NCBI GenBank assembly: GCA_000711775.1
Contig: ARYC01001168.1
Location: 1 to 64,000 of the forward strand
Reading direction: 5' to 3'
Origin: Oxytricha trifallax
Taxonomy: Eukaryota; Ciliophora; Spirotrichea; Sporadotrichida; Oxytrichidae
Length of the DNA: 64,000 nt
This document shows positions 1 through 11,877 of the stretch, in pieces (position 1 is the stretch's first letter; each line of letters begins with the position of its first letter). The notes under the pieces were generated by a model, which saw nothing but the letters and a program-made list of their open reading frames with translations, was not told the origin of the DNA and did no database searches. Both the position numbers and the translations under genes were made by a program.

Positions 1-360
1 AGCAACAACGATTTTCAAGATTTTTGACCACCCTACTCTAAATTTGGCTTGGTCACCGCATATTTTCGAAAAATGACTCATTATACCAAATTCAGACTAA
101 GAACTGCGATTTTTTGAGATTTTGACCACTACTCTGGTCATTTTGGTTTAAACTATGCACTCTGGTCATTTTTGGTGGAAATCTCAGCTTTGACCACTAT
201 TCTGGACACTTGAGTTAAAATCATGCACTTTGGCCACTTTTTTGACCACTCTGCTCAAATGGGGGAGACAAACATACAAATTCAGAAATTTTGACCACGA
301 ATAGCAAAGTTGGTCATTTTGACAGAAAATATAGAATTTGGTCACTTTATATATGTTCCT
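1..360. repeat. degenerate tandem repeat at the window's left edge
   Basis: About ten imperfect copies of a short unit built on TTTGACCAC and its near complement GGTCATTTT occur in about 340 bases, in both orientations. No open frame crosses them. The arrangement resembles the subterminal repeat clusters of the two inverted-repeat elements at the other end of the window, so it may be one end of a similar element cut by the window edge; that is inference. The motif itself differs from those of the other two elements. Confidence 0.6.
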
Positions 361-408
361 AATGATGCATAACGATTGTCACACAAAAACCTAATAAAAG
401 TTGTCAAT

Positions 409-937
409 TCAGTTAAAAATATAGCAAAGTGACTACTTTTCGCATATAAGAAAAAACGTAGAGTAAATGAGCAGTAATTAAATATATAATTAAATTTGAA
501 TTTTTATTTTTGCATTTCCCCGATTCAATTGTATTTTATCAATATTGTTACTTTGCTGAACTTCCTTGAGTGCAAAGAAATTGTTGAAGAAAGTTTGAAG
601 TTGAGTCATTCTGTTATTCAAAAAATCATTGCTAGTGTTGCCAAATGCCTTCTTTGGGGGGAAATTAGGGAACCCATTGTAAGTCTTTAAGTTATAATAA
701 CCTTAAATGAATCAATGGGCAGAATTTTAATTGCAATTATAAATAAATTTTAAAAAATGCTATAAATTGCTTCTTAAAGAGTGATTAGAAATTTCTCATG
801 GACGAATACCTATCTCTAATATGGAAAATTATGTTCCCTGGGGCAACCACTTTGATTAAGTAAGCAGCATGACCATCTGCAACTTCATGCTTTACAAATT
901 GCACTTTATATGAGTCTTGATTATTGCTCTCTACCAT
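409..937 (-). CDS. PX-domain (sorting-nexin-like) protein, partial
   Basis: The start is the ATG at 937. The first segment carries a basic-aromatic PX core (…IKVV… then RDRYSSMRNF, the phosphoinositide-binding RxYS region). After an insert of roughly 100 bases, the next segment carries the other PX hallmark, a proline-rich loop followed by PPKKAFGN and an amphipathic helix (NNRMTQLQTFFNN). An AAGA direct repeat joins the two segments in frame (SLFK to TYNGF), so the insert is an IES rather than an intron. PX domains bind phosphatidylinositol phosphates on endosomal membranes. The frame closes at the TGA at 409, but the tail after about 490 is AT-rich and looks non-coding, so the true C-terminus is probably on another MDS. 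Confidence 0.7.
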
Positions 938-1080
938 AATTATTTATTATATGTTTATATCTCTATTATTATTTCAATCACTTATAGAAGCAGAGAATCT
1001 TAGAAAATCCCGTGTTAACTGTTAAATGTAAAGTGATTGTTAATTTTTCAATTTATAAAAAATTAATGATGCATTAATAA

Positions 1081-2608
1081 ATGAGCAATTCATAAACGAA
1101 TACATCATCAACAGCCACATTCGCTTAAAATATGCATTTGGAAAATACAGCAGCGAACACTCCACACATGAGTTTTATTCAGAGAGTTTAGACTTTTGGG
1201 GAGGTAAACAGTTAGGAGTAAAGTCAAATTAACGGATTAAGCAGCTTAATTATTGACAGGAGCGCTTAAAATCAAGAAAATAATAGTCAAGGAAATATTG
1301 TTAATTTAGATGTAAATGGCAATGAAATTAATAATTTGATGGGGTGCGGGAACTCAAATTAAGTTTATGAGCTCATCAATTAAATGAGAAGTTAGTAATA
1401 GCAGTTGGTGTTTATGCAAGAGTGATTCATCTAAATAGTACAATAGAAGATTAATTTCATTGTTTTATTTAAATAGTAATGTCTAATCAAACTGAAAGAA
1501 GCGATAATGGATTGAATGAGTCAAAAGCAAGATAAGATGATTTATATTTGCTTAAATCTTTCAAGGTAATTAAAATTTTCTTCCTTAATGATTTATTTTA
1601 TTTAGGACTAGCTTGAGTTTGCAAAGAGACTTGTTGAAAAGCAGAATCATGATAAAATTTAGCTTGTCTAAGCTCTAAAGGAAACTAGATCCAAACTGAA
1701 TGATGCTTAGAAAGTTATCTCAAAACTAAATCAAAAGTCAAATAATTTAGTAGAAGTTGAAATTCAGACTGAGTTTATGTGCCCTGAATCATACATCGAA
1801 CTTTAAAATCATTAGTTCATTCATTTCAATTATTTTAATGGGATACACTAGAGATATTAATACGGATTGAATTAAGTTAAAATGATATTTTATTATCGAA
1901 TACGAGAGGAATTATTAACATTCAGACAGAGACCAGAATTATACCATTCAAGATAGCACAAGGATCATAAGAGTTGATGATTAGTCAACAACGACAATCA
2001 CTCCTAGAGATATCAATTTAAAGATGGGAAATAGTGTAAAAAGTCACAATAGACTGATGAATGTTTTTGAGAACATAACAAATTCTGAGAGTGAGTTTTC
2101 TAAAATGCTGAGAGAGAAGAACTAAAAACAAAAGTTTGAGAAGTTTTTCCATGGTCTCTTGGATAAGTCTAACAACGTTTCTCCCCAGATGAAGGATCAA
2201 ACTCCAGATTTTGATGAGGAAAAATCGAGAGTTAATCACAATTAAACCTCCATGATTGACATGAATAATTGCAAGTCTTTCTTCACAACCTCGATAAGAT
2301 AGCTTCATTCAATTTCTTCTTTGAAACTTTCTGAAGAAGGAAATAACTAAACTTATGACAATAACCCATCATCTTAGTAATCAGATAAGTTCTCAAGTCG
2401 TCCATAGAGTAGAGTGAAAGTTGAACCATTCGGTGAGTACTAACAGCTAACAGTTAATTTTAAGAATTAAGATAAGGAGAACTAAAATACCTAAGGGAAT
2501 TAACTTACAGAGGTAGCTTTATTTCCAAAGCAAAATTAAAGCTAAAATTAGAAACCAAATTTGAAATTCTCAGGGTTAAACTTTGGCATATATTTTTTAT
2601 TTTAATGA
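1081..2608 (+). CDS. Q/N-rich protein with a short coiled coil (unknown function)
   Basis: Not recognised. The first open block (1081-1426, MSNSQTNTSS…) is rich in Asn/Gln. A second block starts at the ATG at 1479 and has a 40-bp GT-AG intron at 1566-1605, followed by a charged helical stretch (QLEFAKRLVEKQN). An AT-rich insert at 1826-1918 is bounded by CATT repeats; removing it keeps the frame through to the TGA at 2606-2608. The rest is polar, with many TAA/TAG glutamine codons. Whether block 1 and block 2 belong to one protein is not certain, because no clean pointer was found between 1426 and 1479. The intervening piece is short and AT-rich, so one gene is the simpler reading. Confidence 0.6.
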
Positions 2609-2876
2609 ATATAATAAGTATTAAGAACAATAATTTTAGATTTGCTTTTATTTATTATATAAAGTCGGGATTTACCTTTTTTATACTTTGACACTAATCT
2701 ATTCCAATTAATTAGTAATTTCAATTTTTTTATCTCTGAATTATAAATTTTATGAAAATCTAGGTTAATACCCCATTATCTCCATACCTCCTTTGCCTAA
2801 AGATCACTACCTTTTCAACCACTCTTTATAACAAAGACTTAGCCCTAAGGACATTTTTAGAAATTTAAAAACTCAA

Positions 2877-5056
2877 ATGTTAGTAAACAAGACTATAAAG
2901 TTTGATGAGTCTCCTCAACCATTGTCTACAAACCGCACAAATTCTACTATTGCGAGAAAACTAGAAATTTACTCAGATAATTACTGGAAGAACAGAACAG
3001 ACAAACATCTTTTGAAAGAGAAAAGTATGCATGACCAGACTAAGCAATATCATGATACTATCAGGTAGCTTGAGTTGAATAATCTATAGTTGCAGAAAGA
3101 ACTCAGATAGAGCTAAAAATAAATCGATGAGTTATAGATTCAGCAAGTGATGGCAAGTACAATTTAAAGAAGAAGCTGTAGAACTTCTCTTGCTGTTCTC
3201 GATTAAGGATTATAAGAGTGCTTGCCTAACTTGGTGAATGAAGAATATTATGGCTCAGGTAATTAGTTTTCTAACAGATTGCAAATGCACTCTGCTATGG
3301 AAACATATAATTTAAAGTAGAGGGATCTATGGGTTAGTCCTCAATTGCAGATTAAAGAAGACTTGAATGAGTCTAAGCAAGGACAGGAGTCAACTAAAGG
3401 AGCTTTTGAACTATTCACTTAAGACTTTAACATTAACGATGATTAGTAAACCAAGAAAGATGCAAGCAAATAAGAAACTCTCAATAGCATTTTGGACTAC
3501 TCGAAGTATCATGATTAATCAAGCAGTTTTGAATAAAGTAACGACCAAAATGATTGCAATCAAGATTATTAAAATGTCATAATAGATACAGTTCAATCTC
3601 AACCTCTAGAAGAAACTTCTATTAACAGAAGGCCTAAGACCTTTGTAGTGGATGAGTTTACAATCAATCATTGGAAAAATAAGAAATAAGTTCCAAATGT
3701 GTCTCTTGAGTAAAAGATTCAACATCCAAAATAAGGAATCCCCAAGCACACCTAGAGTTTTGCTTTCCCATCTTAAGATGTGACAAATGAATATTTCTAT
3801 CAGGAATCAACTAGATAAAATTAGCCTTAATATTCTAAAAATATTTAAAGCTAGGAGTTTATTCATGCAACACCAATTCCTAAATAAAGCGATCAACATA
3901 ATTAAATGAAGAAGTATAATTCAGTATCCACATTCAGCTTTGAAAAGCCTGTAGCCATTATTAAATTAGAAAGTTATAAGGATAGAGTGACCCACAGGGG
4001 CCCGAGGCTGGAGACTTTCTGATAGAGCTTTCTACTACACTAAGGCCTACCGAGGGCAGGTAGGGGGTTGCTGGGCGCAACGCATTAGGGGCCAGTCGGC
4101 GGGGTTCAATCTGTCAGATCCTAGACTCCTCGAGTCGTCTGTACGCTAAGGATTTCCCTGCATAGATGAGCTTTCCTGGCTTGAGTTCAGTTTCCTAGGT
4201 AATAGGGAGCAGGATGAAGGTACGCTCTTCCTTCGAAAGTGAGAAGACGGAACCATCGAAGTCAACGATAAGGATTTTTCTCCCACACCGGGTTAGGGTA
4301 CTGAAGCTACCACAGCGAAAGGACAGGGATTACGTTTCCCAGCAGCGGTGGGACCGGTAAGCGTTTTTCTCCACCTTCTAGAACCGAATTGGATCTCACA
4401 AGCTCTGTCGTGGTGACATCTTGATTCTGGGTGAAGACTAGGTAATAGCGAGATTGGTTTTTTCGGAGCTTTCTACTTTACGACTGCCATGTCACAGAAG
4501 TTTGACACGTCAACTCACTCAGATACGTCTACGTCACGACTAAAATGATGGTTTGATTTTAGTATTAAACAGTGATATGTTAAATTTATTTGATTTTAAA
4601 TCATTAATCATTAATCAAAAGCCTGTAGCCGGACATAGAAAAGTATCTCAGACGATATACCAAAACTCTCAGACTTCAACCGACATCTACCATCCTTATA
4701 AAACTTACCAAAATTGTGAAATCTAGAATCTACCTGTTTCTAGCAATTAAGATTATAACTCTTAATTTTCAATGGTCAACAATAACAACTATAACTCTAA
4801 TTAAACTTATGGGAAGTAAAATAGTTATAGACACAGAAAGATCTAAGGAAGTGGATCTATTCCTCAAGGAAAGCAGCAGAAAAAGTTTTATAATTACAAT
4901 TCACAAGGTGGCTTTGGAAGTGGGGGTAATCAAGGAAATTTAACAGGCGCTTATGATTACTCACACGGCAAAGGTCAAGAGTCAGGGAGGAGAGATTACT
5001 ATAGAAACAACAATAATTAGAGCAACAACTATGTTTCAAAGTTTAATTACTAATGA
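2877..5056 (+). CDS. Q/N-rich protein interrupted by a 660-bp GC-rich IES
   Basis: Unknown protein of about 500 residues. It has a short predicted coiled coil near residues 60-90 (QLELNNLQLQKEL), then a Q/S/N-rich body and a Gly/Asn/Tyr-rich C-terminus (GGFGSGGNQGN). The first segment ends at FEKPVA. The 14-base string AAAAGCCTGTAGCC occurs at 3943-3956 and again at 4617-4630, and joining the copies gives an uninterrupted frame to the TGA at 5054-5056. That makes this one of the longest pointers in the window. The frame is also open and looks coding upstream of 2877 (to about 2775), so the true start may lie in an earlier segment. It is convergent with the kinase gene at 5157. Confidence 0.75.
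3957..4616. other. internal eliminated sequence, GC-rich, with a dispersed repeat inside
   Basis: This insert lies between the two 14-bp pointer copies of the surrounding gene. Its outer 30-80 bases are AT-rich like other IESs. The core (about 3985-4540) is strikingly GC-rich compared with everything around it. The core carries a 12-bp direct repeat GAGCTTTCTACT at 4025-4036 and 4466-4477, near its ends. Both strands have frequent stops, so no protein is apparent. About 180-340 bases of the core match, in reverse orientation, the IES at 15765-16281 of an unrelated gene. It could be a short transposable element or a germline RNA gene; neither is shown. Confidence 0.8.
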
Positions 5057-5156
5057 AGCTTATTATAAAATGATTGAATTTAAATTTACTTATGAAATTA
5101 TAATTATACATTTAAGACTAAGAAGGAAACTCAAATCAAAATTTGAAAATATTAAA

Positions 5157-6374
5157 TCAAAAATTATTCACAAGCACTCTTCTTTTATGCAATATTTTCT
5201 AAACATAATTCAGTTTGAATAAATGTTGATTTTAGAAAACTCTTGCAAAACCCATATTTAAAAATGTACCCTTTAACTCTGATCTTAATCTTATAACAGA
5301 CCAAGTTCCATAATAGATGTTCATAAATATCATCGAAACAACTACATCTTCATAAAATTATTCAAGATGTTAATCAAGATAATTTCTTAAACTTAATTGT
5401 CCTTTGTAAAATGTTTGGTGATAGTATGTTAGATAATTTCAAACAAATATACTATTGAATTTTAAATTTATCATATATTTTTAAAGTTAATAATGATTTG
5501 CAGCAAATCTTACTTCACGTTCAGTTATTGCATTTTCGAAATATTGTTTAATGCCTGATCCCTCTGGATGAGCATTGTCTTTCATGAAACATCCAAGAAA
5601 ACTTCCTAAATCATTAGATCTAGGGGCAAAAGCTGGGTCCTCGTAATCAATTATACATATTTTGGCTTAATCCTTATTAAATACCAAGATATTTCCCTAC
5701 TGAATATCGTAATGTGATACTCGAACGTCTTCATCTAATATTTCATCCTCTTTCATTAAATTGTCTAAGAATTGTATAAGGTCAATGTCATAGTAATTCT
5801 ACTTTATTATTTGGATTATCTCTCTGTACTCTTCATATTCATCTAAATTAAGTAGTATCTCGTCAAACTTTCTTAAAAATTATGGGTATAAATTATCGTT
5901 AAAGTTCTCTATTAAAGTGCGCTTAACTCCATTATGATGTTCTATCATAGATGTGTTAAGTTCATCATTATAATGAAATTAAACCATTTTCTCAACAATC
6001 TATTGCATATAGTATGGATTTCTCATTTCAAATATGCCCATATGCCTTGTATCTAAGTACTTCTCGATTCTAAAGTTTGTACATTTATAGTAAATGTGAG
6101 GTCCCCATTTCTAATCAGATAATATTTGAGCGACTTTCAACTCTTTATCTAAGCCTGGACGAAGGTCTGGATTATGCAGTTTAAATATCACTGGATTATG
6201 CTCATTCAAAGTTAACTTTTTGTTTTCAGCCAAATAAGTTGTACCTGAAAAACCTCCCGGTAAAGTTATAGATAAATCTTCCAGAGATTCAACAGTTTCC
6301 CACCCTCTAATTGATTATCTCAATATATCAATTGGGAAATCTGCGAAAACTTGTTTTATTAGAGACTGTTCCAT
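5157..6374 (-). CDS. choline/ethanolamine kinase family protein, paralog 1
   Basis: Starts with MEQSLIKQVF at 6374. It shares with the two neighbouring paralogs the glycine-rich nucleotide loop (LPGGFSGTTY), the EMRNPYY segment, a Brenner-type catalytic motif (SHYDIQQGN, where most family members have HND) and the metal-binding IDYEDPAFAPR motif. Family enzymes phosphorylate choline or ethanolamine in the Kennedy pathway. Here the usual N of HND is replaced by Y, so activity is uncertain. An IES at 5424-5489 with TAT pointers interrupts the C-terminal third; joining restores NHYHQTFYKG and the later YYGTWS motif. The stop is at 5157-5159. Confidence 0.82.
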
Positions 6375-6501
6375 TTTTATAAAAGTATAGCTATGTTTTT
6401 ATATTTAATAATTTATAGACTTTTGTAATTGTTAATCTTGTTATACATTTGTATTTATAAATAATTAGATTTGTAAAATAGTAGATATAGAAAATTTTGA
6501 G

Positions 6502-8040
6502 ATGGCAATAAATTTGAGCGATAGCAAGAGCTTTATCGATGAACCAGTCATGACAAAAATCAACAATCTCTTGGAATTAGCAATCCCATCAATCTTGGCT
6601 CTGTTTTTCAGTTATTCCCCTGAGTTTGTTAACCTACATATTATTGGTATGTATGGCTCAACAGCAGAAATCAATGGAATATCTCTTGGAAATATAATCC
6701 TCATCATTTTTGCGTTTACTATAATGTGGGGCTTCTGTGGATCATTAGATACTTTTATGAGTTAAGCTTTTGGAGCTAAAGATTTCGAACTTGCAGGCCA
6801 TTACTTAAATGCTGGCCGCTTACTAATGGTCTTTGTATTTATTCCTATGATACCAATCATGATGTTTTCTGATAGAATTCTGCATTTATTTCAGTAAGAT
6901 GCTGCTTCAGCTGAGTAAGCGCGATTGTATCTACTATATATGCTCCCAGGAATTTTCTTTATGTATTTTTATGATGCTCAAAGACGATTACTACAATCTT
7001 TTAAAATGGTAAAACACTAAGCAGCTATCTGCTTTACTTCCGCAATCGCTCACTATATAATAGCATATGTACTTACTAAGCACTATCAAATGGGAGTAAT
7101 CGGCCTAGCTTATGCAACTTCTGTAGGGTACTTAATAAATTTAGTCTTAGCTCTAATTGTTTGCAGAATAAACCCAGTTCTTAATAAAGCAGAGGTAAAC
7201 TTTGACTTGAAAAAATTGAAGTTTGGAAATTTAATAAGAGTTGGTTTCTTCAATGTCACAATGATTGGCTTGAAATGGTATTCTTTTTAATACATGATAC
7301 TAATTGCTGTGAAGATAAGTGTGATTGATTAAATTGCATTCAACAACATTTTCAACTTCTCATACTTGATCATTACAATCGCTAGTGGAATATCAAATTC
7401 TTTCAGTCAAATTATTGCAAGCAGCATAGGAGCAAAGTAATACTAAAGAGCAAAAAGTTACGGGATTTTTGTCTATTAATTTGGACTGCCCCTAGCCATA
7501 TTCTTTTGTTTTGTACTTTATGCTCTCTAAAACTAGATAGTAAAGATATTTGGAGATAACGAGTAAATTAGAACTACTATGCTAGCAACTTTTGATCTTG
7601 CGACTCTTTCACTTTTCTTTGACTTTTTCTAGCAATTGTAACTTAGTATGATTAGAGCAATTGGCTTGTTCAAGCTAGCTTCCTTCACTAATTTTATGGC
7701 TTATGAGTTGGTTTTGATTCCAGTCTCAACTCTATTGGTGTTTCATTTTGATGGTTCAGTCAGGTCTCTATGGATTGCACTCATCACTGCTTATGCTGCA
7801 GTAAATACTCTATATTTCTTTGCTATTTGGGGATGTAATTGCAGTGTTAGATAATTCAAAGCCAATCATAATAAAATTATACTACAATTAATTGTAAATT
7901 TAATTGAGGAATTTAAGTTTATTTTACCGTCTGATGAATCATATGAGAAAGATAGAGAGAGAAGGCTGTATATGGAAGATAAAGATATAGATAAAGATTT
8001 AAAAGAAAAACAGGACAATTCAATTAAAATAAATAAAGGT
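6502..8040 (+). CDS. MATE-type multidrug/toxin extrusion transporter, paralog 1
   Basis: A polytopic membrane protein of roughly 500 residues with about 12 hydrophobic segments. The family signature is visible: the LDTFMSQAFGAK motif in the first half and a similar QLQLSMIRAIGL motif in the second. MATE proteins export organic cations or drugs in exchange for H+ or Na+. The ATG at 6502 has no better upstream alternative. Unlike its two paralogs at 14.8-18.8 kb, this copy is uninterrupted over the whole transporter core. The charged C-terminal tail runs to about 8040 without a TGA and the frame stays open beyond, so the true stop must follow an unrecognised IES. It is convergent with kinase paralog 2. 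Confidence 0.85.
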
Positions 8041-8142
8041 TTAATCTATATAATCTTATATTTACTACCCTTAAACTAATTTGAATATATTTTAATTTAC
8101 TATTTATCTTAATTTATTTAAAGTAAGCTTTATTAAAAAATT

Positions 8143-9412
8143 TCATTAAGTTAATCTTTTTTGCACAACTTCTTTTACATAGTCTAAACTCATCATATGA
8201 TTAACCATCATAGTCCTCATATGACCTAATGTATAAAAGCTTTGTGGATCAAAGTCTTCTTCATCTTCTCTTATATAAACCCGATGATTCTAATTAGAAT
8301 TGTGATCAGAATAAATAATATTTAAGGAAATTTCTAAGAATTATAAAAGTATGATTATCCTTAATTAATTTAAGTCGTAAGCATAGAAATAAAAGGGAAC
8401 ACAAAATTATTACTTATTAAAAGTTTAAAGGAGTTTAATTGATAGCCCAAACTCCATAGTAATAATGAAAGAATAGCATTCCACACACAGTATCTTCATA
8501 GAGTTATTGCTTGTTTGCCTCTATATAATCTTCTCTTGACTGCTAAGCTGATTCTATGAGGAGCTTATCGTAATAAGTTCCTAGATAAAAATCAATGTAG
8601 TATCGCAATTCTTATTCTGTAATTGTATTTTCAGGATAAAATTTTATTCCTGGGGCTTCTGGATGCGCGTTGTCTTTCATGAAACAGCCAAAATAGCTGC
8701 CTAAATCTTGGTATCTTGGTCCAAAGGTTGTGTCTTCGTAATCTATAATCATAACTTTGGCTTAATCCTTATTAAAAACCAAGACATTTCCTTGTTAAGC
8801 ATCGTTGTGACTCACAACCATTTCTTTTTCTGATTCAAAGCTCCCTAGTAATTTGATCAAAAGCTTGTCAATTCCTTAATCTACCCATTGTTCAACAGCT
8901 TATAACTCTGTTTTATTTAGCTTGGAATCCTCTCTAGCTTTAAGCTTTTAGATTTTATTCTAAAAGATTGGATAGTCAGTTTCTAAGAAATCTTAAAGCA
9001 AAGATTTCTTTTGTACTCCAGTACAACTGCTCAAAGCTTGTTGAAGATCAGCGTTATTGTTATACTCTATCAACTTAATTAAAATCTATTCGACATAGTG
9101 AGGATTTCTCATTTCGAAAATTCCCATTGGTCTTGCATCCAAATACTACTCAATTCTGAATGTATCACAGACATAATAAACTTTTGGTCCCCAACCTTAC
9201 TCAGAGAGTATCTAAACAAATTTCATTTCTTTTTCAAGACCAGCTCTTTTAGATTTATCATATTCTTTGAAAATAACAGGATTGTGTTCTGAGACAGGTT
9301 GTCTAATATTCTTTACTATATATGTTGTGCCTGTGAAACCACCTGGCAAAGTAATTTCTAGATCCTCTTTAGAATTTATTTCTCCAAAGTTTGGCACATG
9401 TTCAGGGATCAC
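8143..9412 (-). CDS. choline/ethanolamine kinase family protein, paralog 2
   Basis: Starts MIPEHVPNF at 9412. The motifs are the best preserved of the three copies: LPGGFTGTTY nucleotide loop, SHNDAQQGN catalytic loop with the canonical HND, and IDYEDTTFGPRYQDLG metal-binding motif. The predicted role is phosphorylation of choline or ethanolamine in the cytosol. An IES at 8296-8435 has AATTA pointers; removal joins WAINQ to NHRVYIRED and gives an acidic-to-helical tail ending at the TGA at 8143. The N-terminal two thirds is uninterrupted. Confidence 0.86.
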
Positions 9413-9543
9413 TTAAAAGCAAAGGTCTTATATCTTTTACATTTTTAATTTTTTAATACATATTGATTTAAATGAATTATTCCTATAGTATAAATTAAAT
9501 GGCAGAGTCATGAAATTTTTGTATTTAAGGACTTATTATATTT

Positions 9544-10743
9544 TCAAATAAATTTATTTACTACTTCTTTTATATATGGCTCGTTCATTAGCTAGTGATA
9601 CATCTGTACTCTACAATAACACAAATCAACATATTTTTCAAGTTATTTTGGTTCATCACTAACCCATGCGACTGCCCAGCATCCAAAAATAACATTGAAC
9701 AAAATCATCCCTTTAATTACTCCCTCATAATAACTTTAGTATTTAGTGTCAATCCATTCATTCATCTTCAATTCATAGTCTGGCATATCCTTTAAGTTTT
9801 GATGAATAGATTCAAATTCAATCTCAATAAATAGCTTTGTATAAAGTTCTACTTCTCTCTAAGTGACCATATTTTATGGGTAAAATTTATGACCTGGGTG
9901 AGATGCGTATTAGTTTTCTCTGGCGAAAGTACTCAAGTAACTTGCTAAATCCCAATAGCTTGGACCTATCATTATATCCTCATAATCTAAGAGCTTGACA
10001 ATAGCCTAATCATTATTTAGGATCAAAATATTTCCTTATTAGGGATCGTTGTGAGTGGGAACATATGTATCTGGAGATTCTTTGGGAGAAAGATTAATGA
10101 ATAAATCTTTGAAAGAGTCAGTCACCCAGGTATTTGAAATTTGCTTGTATTATACGATAAAAATAGAGATAAAATAAATTTACTTCACTTTATCCTTGAG
10201 AGTATCATTTATATTAGGGCTTATTAGCAGATCTTCAATTCTTTTAGCAAAAGTATCATAGTCCTTTTGAATGAATTTCTCATAATAAGTGAGTGGCTGA
10301 TCTTTAAAGTATTCACATACGAACTCCTTAAGTATATCATATCTTTAAAACTCAATTATTCTTCTAATGACTTGCTCTGTGCAATAGGGGTTTCTCATTT
10401 CAAAAATACCCATAGATCTCGCATCTATATACTCATCTACTCTAAATTAATCGTCTAAATACAGTTGTTTTGGGGCATATCCCTGATCAGAAAGATACTT
10501 CGCTATTTAGCAATCTAGCTTAAAAGTAGGTCTTTTGTTAATATCTAAAACTTTAACTACAATTTTCTACCTGCAGGAGTTGTCTAGATTTTGAATCAAT
10601 TCGAATATGTATGTTGTAGCTGTCAGACCCAAAGCTGGAATGATTTTTAACAGGTCTCTATTATTGATAGAAGGCCAATCTGTGATAAAATCTGGGATCT
10701 TATGAAAAGGAAAGTTAGTAAACAAGTCTTAAAAAGAGTCCAT
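9544..10743 (-). CDS. choline/ethanolamine kinase family protein, paralog 3
   Basis: Open from MDSFQDLF at 10743 to the TGA at 9544, about 400 residues. It has THNDPQQGN and LLDYEDIMIGPSYWDLA, matching the catalytic and metal-binding motifs of the other two paralogs, and the EMRNPY segment. The N-lobe glycine loop is weaker (IPALGLTATTY). A 36-39 bp AT-rich stretch near 10150-10190 is in frame and bounded by AAG repeats; it is absent from the paralogs and may be a small in-frame IES, but this is not decisive. The three tandem copies on one strand point to local duplication. Confidence 0.83.
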
Positions 10744-10844
10744 TTTATTAAATAATAATCTTTTTTTAATTAACATAAAGAAAATATAAGATAATGTTTT
10801 CCTTTTTCATTAAAATTCTTATACTTTCATTTAAATCTGTGTAA

Positions 10845-11860
10845 TTAATCACTAACAAGATAATAATTAGCAATAATAACAAATCAGAAAAGCTCACTCG
10901 AGACTTTCCTAGTTATCAAAGTTGAATCTTCTGGGACTTATTGATCTATCTCTAATTGCAGCAGATTTGAAAGTATCAAAGGATGTAGACAAGGCAATTA
11001 AAAACAGTGAAGATTCCATTTAGATACTAAAGATTACGAATAAAACTCAAAATGAAACACATTTTTAATAACTTATATATATTTTTGCAATATATTCAAA
11101 TTCAGATATAAGTTTAAAAATTAGATATAATTTACCTAATAATTGGAAAAATTATGATGATCTTGAGTTAATTATTGAGAGAATTCAAAATTAATGCAAT
11201 TTAAGATCGTTATTTTTTTCCATAAAAGTTGTGAATGAATTGACTTTGATTGATGGGCATATTTTATTGTATTTAATTAAATAACTCCTGTAATCAAGGA
11301 TAGTTTTTAAATAAAATCATTTTTTATTTTAATTTTCTATCAATTAATCCAGTTTCATCATATTTGATATTATTTATCTGAAATAAATTACATTTTTGTA
11401 TATCTATTATATTTTCTAATGAAGGGGCACATGAATAAATTGGCATTGCCTCCTAAAATTTGATTGAAGAGTTAAGAGACAACTTACTTAAAATAAAAGA
11501 AAAAGACCTAGATTTGGATGATATAAACAACACACCTAACTAACAATAATAAATTAGGAAAGCAGGCTAATAGCAAATTATTTAAAAGAAACCAGACTAA
11601 AATGAACTTGAGAATCTGAGAAATATAAGAAAAGGCAATAAAATCATAACATCCAAGGAATTCAAACTAGTGTTTTATATCACATGCTTTGTGCCATTCA
11701 TTAGGCCGAATATGGCACTTATTAGGGAAACTAGTATAGTTAAGGCTAAACAAATTTAGAGGGATCATATTAAAAAGAGAAGATAGGCTTTCGCTATAAC
11801 CAAGGAAGAAGAGGATATAATTTTGTTTTAATTTGGGGAGGGGTTTACATTCGTAAAATC
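10845..11860 (+). CDS. probable Q-rich coding segments, start not found
   Basis: Two open blocks in different frames. Block 1 (about 10845-11200) reads …NNQQQQQIRKAHSRLSQL… with helical character. Block 2 (about 11395-11860) reads …QIGIASQNLIEELRDN… followed by a hydrophobic-basic stretch (FYITCFVPFIRP) and an RDHIKKRRQ basic run. Both contain many TAA/TAG Gln codons and no TGA over 120-190 codons. They look like MDSs of one gene separated by an IES around 11200-11395, perhaps continuing into the gene ending at 13713. No family is recognised and no initiating ATG is evident. Confidence 0.45.
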
Positions 11861-11877
11861 ATTTAATTTATAACGAA

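Noticed and set aside
3985-4540. Ribosomal RNA fragment
   Set aside because: The GC-rich core suggested rRNA at first, but no conserved SSU or LSU rRNA block could be recognised on either strand, and the segment is bounded exactly by gene pointers.
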